NCBI GenBank assembly: GCA_029571005.1
Contig: JAKPTG010000066.1
Coordinates: 1-36,676 of the forward strand
DNA from: Candidatus Fermentibacterota bacterium
Lineage (GTDB): Bacteria; Fermentibacterota; Fermentibacteria; Fermentibacterales; JCC-6
Direction of reading: 5' to 3'
Length of the DNA stretch: 36,676 nt
Both the position numbers and the translations under genes were made by a program. The notes under the pieces are model-generated. The model was not told where the DNA came from. It made no database searches and saw only the letters and a program-made list of their open reading frames with translations. Within the stretch, counting starts at the first letter, position 1. The number at the start of each line of letters is the position of its first letter. Shown in pieces: positions 32,791 to 36,676 of this stretch.

Positions 32791-34110
32791 ATGCCCGGTG
32801 ACTTCACGGTCCTGGAGCTGAACAGGGCTGCGGGGGAAATACTTTCCATGGCTTTCCCCGAGCCGGTCTGGGTGAGGGGCGTGGTGGCCCTTTCCAAACG
32901 CGGCCCGGGGCCCGCGGGTCACCTCTACTTCCAACTGGCCGATCCCAGCCCGGAGGGGGGGCAGACCCCCGCCGCAGCCGATTGCGCCCTCTTCGCCGGA
33001 GACAGGATCCGAATAACCAGGGAGCTTGGAAGACAGGGCATAGCCTTCCATATCCGGGACGGCATGGAGGCCCGCTTCCAGGTCGTTCCCAGCATCTACG
33101 AAAAAAACGGGCGGTACTCCTACCTGGTGCGCGGCTTCGACCCGGAGTTCACCGGTACCGCCTCCATGCTCCACCTGAAGAGACTGGTGGAGAAGCTCAA
33201 GGCGGAAGGAGTGCTGCAAAGAAACGCCGCTCTCCCCTTCCCTTCGCTGCCGCTGCGGATAGGCCTGGTGACCGCCGAAGGCTCCGCCGCCTGCGAGGAC
33301 TTTCTTCAGACTCTCCGGGAAAGCGGATACCCGTTTGAGGTATATGCGGCATGGGCCCCGATGCAGGGGGCCGACACCGGCAAAGGGGTATGCACGGCTC
33401 TGGAGGCCCTTGCGGGTATCCGTGAGATAGATGCGGCGGTGGTGACCAGGGGGGGCGGCAGCACCACGGACCTGGCCTGGTTCAACGACGAGGGCATCGC
33501 CCGGACCATCGCCCGGGCCCCCTTTCCCGTGATCTCCGGTATCGGCCACGAGACCGACATGACCCTGCCGGACTTCGCGGCCCACACCCGGGCCAAGACC
33601 CCCACCCACGCCGCCGGAATCCTGGTGGACCGGACGGCGTCCTATTCCGACTCCCTGGCGGAGGCGGCCATGGGGCTCAACCGGGGGGTCGCCCCAAGGA
33701 TTTTCTTCGAGAGGATGAACCTGTCCCGCCTCGGGGAGTCCCTCCGGGAAAGAACCGATAAAGTCGTTCTCAAGGGTCTCTCCATCCTGTCCAGGGAGGC
33801 GGGGCAGCTTCAGGGCAGGGTTCTGCCGAAGATAGCCCGCGGCCTTGGAAACATCGGTATGCAGGCTGCCGGGCTGTCGGGCCGCGTCTCGGGGATCCTC
33901 TCCCGAAACAGCGCCCTGCTGGACCGCATGGAAGCCGCGGTTGCGGGCCGGGACCCGGACAAGATGCTGGCCCTGGGGTGGGCGCTGGTCCTGGACGAAG
34001 CCGGAAAAACGGTAAAGTCAGTGACCGGCGTCAGAGCGGGCGACGGAATTACCGTCAGAGTCGCCGATGGACGGCTGTCGGCCACGGTGAAGGGGATGGA
34101 GCCGAATTGA
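32791..34110 (+). CDS. xseA: Exodeoxyribonuclease VII large subunit
   Basis: A 439-residue protein, normal for XseA. It forms the catalytic subunit that degrades single-stranded DNA from both ends into short oligonucleotides in mismatch and recombination repair. The N-terminal OB-fold (EPVWVRGVVALSKRG, GHLYFQLAD) is followed by the catalytic region with GLVTAEGSAACEDFLQTL near 152-169, VVTRGGGSTTDLAWFND near 216-232 and PVISGIGHETDMTLPDFAAHTRAKTPTHAA near 245-274, and then a coiled-coil region. The stop overlaps the xseB start as TTGA. Confidence 0.95.
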   Translation: MPGDFTVLELNRAAGEILSMAFPEPVWVRGVVALSKRGPGPAGHLYFQLADPSPEGGQTPAAADCALFAGDRIRITRELGRQGIAFHIRDGMEARFQVVPSIYEKNGRYSYLVRGFDPEFTGTASMLHLKRLVEKLKAEGVLQRNAALPFPSLPLRIGLVTAEGSAACEDFLQTLRESGYPFEVYAAWAPMQGADTGKGVCTALEALAGIREIDAAVVTRGGGSTTDLAWFNDEGIARTIARAPFPVISGIGHETDMTLPDFAAHTRAKTPTHAAGILVDRTASYSDSLAEAAMGLNRGVAPRIFFERMNLSRLGESLRERTDKVVLKGLSILSREAGQLQGRVLPKIARGLGNIGMQAAGLSGRVSGILSRNSALLDRMEAAVAGRDPDKMLALGWALVLDEAGKTVKSVTGVRAGDGITVRVADGRLSATVKGMEPN

Positions 34111-34313
34111 AGGAAAAAACCGATACTTACGCCGAAATGATGGCGGAACTCACCAGGATCGTGGACGAAGTGGGGCGGGAAGACTGTCCGGTGGACGGCC
34201 TGGAGACAAGGGTCGCCAGGGCGGCGGAACTCATCAAGCTTCTCCGGGAGAGGCTGAAGTCCACGGAAATCGCGGTGAAGAGCGTACTGGCGGACCTGGA
34301 GTCATCGGAGTAA
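34107..34313 (+). CDS. xseB: Exodeoxyribonuclease VII small subunit
   Basis: Starts at TTG 34107 inside the xseA stop; 68 residues, typical of XseB. The helical sequence TYAEMMAELTRIVDEVGREDCPVDGLETRVARAAELIKLLRERLKSTE has the conserved pattern of a paired helix, with C-P-V-D-x-L-E in place of the common x-x-x-L-D/E-x-(L)-E and a run of amphipathic residues that binds XseA. Its last 12 bases overlap the 3' end of the convergent GT9 gene. Confidence 0.9.
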   Translation: MKEKTDTYAEMMAELTRIVDEVGREDCPVDGLETRVARAAELIKLLRERLKSTEIAVKSVLADLESSE

Positions 34314-35294
34314 CTCCCCCGCCAGGCGGATGACATCCTCCGGATCGGGCCCGGTCACGGACACCGAGCGGGGCGAGAGGGGGCCGAACCTGGCGGCGCC
34401 TTCCTTCCGGAACATGGCCACCACCGGTGTCCCCATGGCCGAGGCGACGTGCATGGGGCCGCTGTCGGGGCAGACGAAGGCCGCCAGCCCCGAGATCCGT
34501 CGGGCGAACTCCTTCAGACCCATTGGTTCCGCCTTCACCGCCCCCGCAAGTACCAGGGCATCCGCCACCGCCTCCTCCCCCGGATTTCCCCAGAACACCT
34601 CCACCGGCGCCAGGGGAACGCACCCCCGCACCACCTCCTCAAGGAACTCCACCGGAAAGGTCTTGTCCGGCTTGGCGCCGGGGTGTATGCCGACGGCCCT
34701 CCTCCCGGGCCCCCCGGGCAGGGCCAGTTTGGGAGGGCTCCACCGGGGCCAGTCCGGCCAGACGCTCCCCAGGGCATGCAAGGCCCGGCTCTCGTGCTGT
34801 TCCTTGCCCGGCATGGACGAAGGACAGTGGGTGTACCAGCCGGGAGAGGCGCCGATCGGGGAGCCTATCCGGCACGGACAGCCGGTAAGAGCGACGGCCG
34901 CCGCCGAGGAGAGGGAGAACCCGTGGGGGTGTGAAGCATCTATGGCCGCCTCGAACCCCATGCTCCCAAGCCTTGCCGCCAGCCCGCGAAGCATCCACGG
35001 CCTGCGGGCCATGGCCTTCCGGTCCACTGGAATGAGTTCCCACCCCTGACCCTCCAGTATGGAGTGGAAGCCCCGGTTCGCCAGTACGCTCACCGACGCC
35101 CGGGGAAACCGCTCCCTGAGGGCGTTCAGCAGGGATGTGAGCATCACCAGGTTCCCCAGACGGTTGTCCGCCCTCACCACGAGTATCCTTTCGGGCGACG
35201 GGGGCAGCCGCCCCGGGCCGCCGACCGCCAGAATCCTCTTCAACGGGGGTTCCAGGAGCCTCCGCCCCCGGAGTTCCAGCCCCTTGAGACTCAC
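34302..35294 (-). CDS. Glycosyltransferase family 9 (heptosyltransferase-like)
   Basis: The GTG at 35294 is chosen because GGGGAGAAGG precedes it and it overlaps the miaB stop (GTGA). The 330-residue protein has the GT-B fold of ADP-heptose:LPS heptosyltransferases: ERILVVRADNRLGNLVMLTSLLNALRERFP near 35-64 in the N-terminal half, and AVGIHPGAKPDKTFPVEFLEEVV near 205-227, then AAFVCPDSGPMHVASAMGTPVVAMF near 277-301 with the D-S-G-(P/I)-x-H donor-binding motif. It would add a sugar to lipopolysaccharide core or a related surface glycan, consistent with an outer membrane. The acceptor and sugar are unknown. Confidence 0.88.
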   Translation of the reverse strand: MSLKGLELRGRRLLEPPLKRILAVGGPGRLPPSPERILVVRADNRLGNLVMLTSLLNALRERFPRASVSVLANRGFHSILEGQGWELIPVDRKAMARRPWMLRGLAARLGSMGFEAAIDASHPHGFSLSSAAAVALTGCPCRIGSPIGASPGWYTHCPSSMPGKEQHESRALHALGSVWPDWPRWSPPKLALPGGPGRRAVGIHPGAKPDKTFPVEFLEEVVRGCVPLAPVEVFWGNPGEEAVADALVLAGAVKAEPMGLKEFARRISGLAAFVCPDSGPMHVASAMGTPVVAMFRKEGAARFGPLSPRSVSVTGPDPEDVIRLAGELLR

Positions 35295-36571
35295 GCCTTC
35301 TCCCCGAAATGGGTCCACCCGTCGGCCCTGCTTATGAGAACGTTCATGAAGGTTCCGGGGGGCGCGTCCGCTCCGGTTACCACCACGGTCCTGTTTCCCG
35401 GTGTCCTGCCCGTGAGCTGCCCCTCCAGGGAGCCCGGGCCGGTGATCAGCACCGGCAGGGTCTTGCCCCGGAGGAGAGAGGATTTTTCCCTGGTTATCCG
35501 GTTCTGGAGTTCCTGCATGGCATGAAGCCTGGAAAGCCGCTCCGGCACCGGCACGCTCCCCGGCATTCCTGCGGCTGCGGTACCGCTCCGCTCGCTGTAA
35601 CGGAAGAGGAAGCCGTAATCGAAGCGCACCTCCGACAGCAGGGAAAGGCTGTCATGGAAATCCGAGTCGGTCTCCCCGGGAAAGCCCGCTATCATGTCGG
35701 TGGAAAGCACTATCCCCGGAATCCGCTCCCGGACCATGGCCGTCTTCGCCAGGTACTCCGCCCTGGCGTAGCCCCGGTTCATCCTTTCCAGTATCCGGTC
35801 ACTGCCCGACTGGGCGGGCAGGTGCAGGGCGGGACAGATGTTGGGACGTCCGGCCATGGCCTCCGTCAGCTCCGGGCCGAAATCCCTGGGATGGCTGGTA
35901 ACGAACCTGATCCAGCATTCCGGGACGGCCCGGGCCACCATGGACAGGAGTTCCGGAAACCCGGTTCCGCCGTCACGGTAGGAGTTCACGTTCTGCCCCA
36001 ACAGCGTGATTTCCCTGAAGCCGGAGGAGGCAAGCTCCTCCACCTCCGCCAGGATGTCCCGGGGCTTCCGGCTCCTCTCCCTCCCCCTGACATAGGGCAC
36101 GATGCAGTAGCTGCAGAAGTTGTCGCAGCCCCGGGCCACGGTAACGAAGGCCCTTGGGAACATGCTCCTGACGGGGCGGACCCCCTCGTCGCAACCGGAG
36201 CCGAGGCCCGTGGCGAAGGCCCTGACGCCGGACTCCAGCAGCCCGGGCAACCTTTGGTACTCGTCGGGCCCCACCACCAGGTCCACCTGGGGAAACCGTT
36301 CCAGAAGGCTCCCCCCGTGCTCCTGGGCCACGCAGCCGCAGATCACCACCACCGGCTTCCGCCGTCTGCGGACCCCCGCAAGCTGAGTCACCCGACCGAG
36401 GGCCCGGACCTCGGCCCTCTCCCTCACCGCGCAGGTCACCACCAGCACCACATCCGCCTTGTCCGGACCCGGCGCCTTCCGGTATCCGGCGGAGACCAGG
36501 ATGCCCTCCAGGCTCTCCCCGTCCCGGACATTCATCTGACAGCCGTAAACCTCGATGTGGTAGAAGGGCAT
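35291..36571 (-). CDS. miaB: tRNA-2-methylthio-N6-dimethylallyladenosine synthase MiaB
   Basis: A 426-residue methylthiotransferase. The N-terminal UPF0004 domain has cluster cysteines C11 in YGCQMNVRDG, C47 in VTCAVRERAE and C80 in ICGCVAQEHGG. The radical SAM motif is C149-x3-C153-x2-C156 in ARGCDNFCSYCIVPYVRGRERSR, followed by LLGQNVNSYRDG, LHLPAQSGSDRILERMNRGY and DMIAGFPGETDSDF. A C-terminal TRAM-like domain ends the protein. The GCQMN and IVPYVRGRE forms favour MiaB over RimO or MtaB. It modifies i6A37 of tRNAs reading UNN codons. It begins seven bases after the preceding gene's stop. Confidence 0.93.
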   Translation of the reverse strand: MPFYHIEVYGCQMNVRDGESLEGILVSAGYRKAPGPDKADVVLVVTCAVRERAEVRALGRVTQLAGVRRRRKPVVVICGCVAQEHGGSLLERFPQVDLVVGPDEYQRLPGLLESGVRAFATGLGSGCDEGVRPVRSMFPRAFVTVARGCDNFCSYCIVPYVRGRERSRKPRDILAEVEELASSGFREITLLGQNVNSYRDGGTGFPELLSMVARAVPECWIRFVTSHPRDFGPELTEAMAGRPNICPALHLPAQSGSDRILERMNRGYARAEYLAKTAMVRERIPGIVLSTDMIAGFPGETDSDFHDSLSLLSEVRFDYGFLFRYSERSGTAAAGMPGSVPVPERLSRLHAMQELQNRITREKSSLLRGKTLPVLITGPGSLEGQLTGRTPGNRTVVVTGADAPPGTFMNVLISRADGWTHFGEKA

Positions 36572-36578
36572 AAGGCCT

Positions 36579-36676
36579 TCACCCCGGGATGGCGAATTCC
36601 ATCACCAGGCCGGCGATGACGGGGATCCTGAGGTTGTCGTCCAGGGGGATGTCCACCAGTTCCGCCAGCACCGCCG
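36579..36676 (-). CDS. C-terminal end of a polyprenol/diacylglycerol kinase or CDP-DAG synthase-like membrane protein (partial)
   Basis: Only the last 31 residues are inside the window: AVLAELVDIPLDDNLRIPVIAGLV, then MEFAIPG and stop. The E-x-(x)-P-(x)-DDN-(L)-(x)-(I/V)-P-(x)-x-(A/S)-G motif is typical of the C-terminus of the dolichol kinase/SEC59 and CTP-dependent phytol kinase family, whose members phosphorylate lipid alcohols. The gene runs off the right edge on the minus strand and lies seven bases ahead of miaB, likely in one operon. The fragment is too short for a firmer call. Confidence 0.55.
   Translation of the reverse strand, partial: AVLAELVDIPLDDNLRIPVIAGLVMEFAIPG

Overview
The window is about 36.7 kb of GC-rich, gene-dense bacterial chromosome. 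No single marker gene fixes the phylum. A gingipain-like C25 protease and a WD40-type propeller protein both end in a type IX secretion-style (Por/FlgD-like) C-terminal domain. There are also many lipoproteins and secreted beta-rich proteins, a lamin-tail protein and a GT9 glycosyltransferase. Together these point to a Gram-negative member of the FCB group; an uncultured lineage such as Fermentibacterota is my best guess (inference, not proven). Start codons are often GTG or TTG, and at least a dozen gene pairs overlap by 4 bp (ATGA, GTGA or TTGA), so translational coupling is the rule. Several promoters match the sigma-70 TTGACA-N17-TATAAT pattern.

Layout, left to right. 2-2117 (+): truncated alkaline-phosphatase-superfamily enzyme, a membrane protein and a 65-residue protein. 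2229-4418 (-): a secreted lamin-tail protein, and ornithine aminotransferase with its own promoter and leader hairpin. 5016-8257 (+): a propeller lipoprotein of lower GC, a small membrane protein and a secreted propeller protein with a sorting domain. 8598-11740 (+): a five-gene coupled operon comprising an ABC ATPase, a permease, a histidine-rich lipoprotein, a TPR-like protein and a cyclic-nucleotide-binding protein; this is the best candidate for an undescribed system. 11741-14196 (-): Tex and a small secreted protein. 14300-20942 (+): EF-G, the C25 protease and a fused MsrB-MsrA.

21048-25403 (-): a tight six-gene operon smpB, amidase, GerM-like, murI, rph, rdgB, mixing wall metabolism with RNA and nucleotide housekeeping. 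Its promoter interlocks with the divergent promoter of tRNA-Leu(CAG) at 25482-25568. 25649-28238: a DUF697-type GTPase of atypical base composition, an RmlC-like epimerase (-) and endonuclease III (+). 28379-30242: a secreted two-domain protein (-) divergent from a radical SAM/SPASM protein (+). 30358-36676: a TGS-type uridine/nucleoside kinase (-), a PPC-like secreted protein followed by xseA-xseB (+), and a minus-strand group of a polyprenol-kinase-like tail, miaB and a GT9 glycosyltransferase.

One small secreted domain occurs three times at two distant loci (once at 11741-12061, twice at 28379-29005), which suggests a lineage-expanded extracytoplasmic family. No CRISPR array, rRNA, insertion sequence or prophage was seen.
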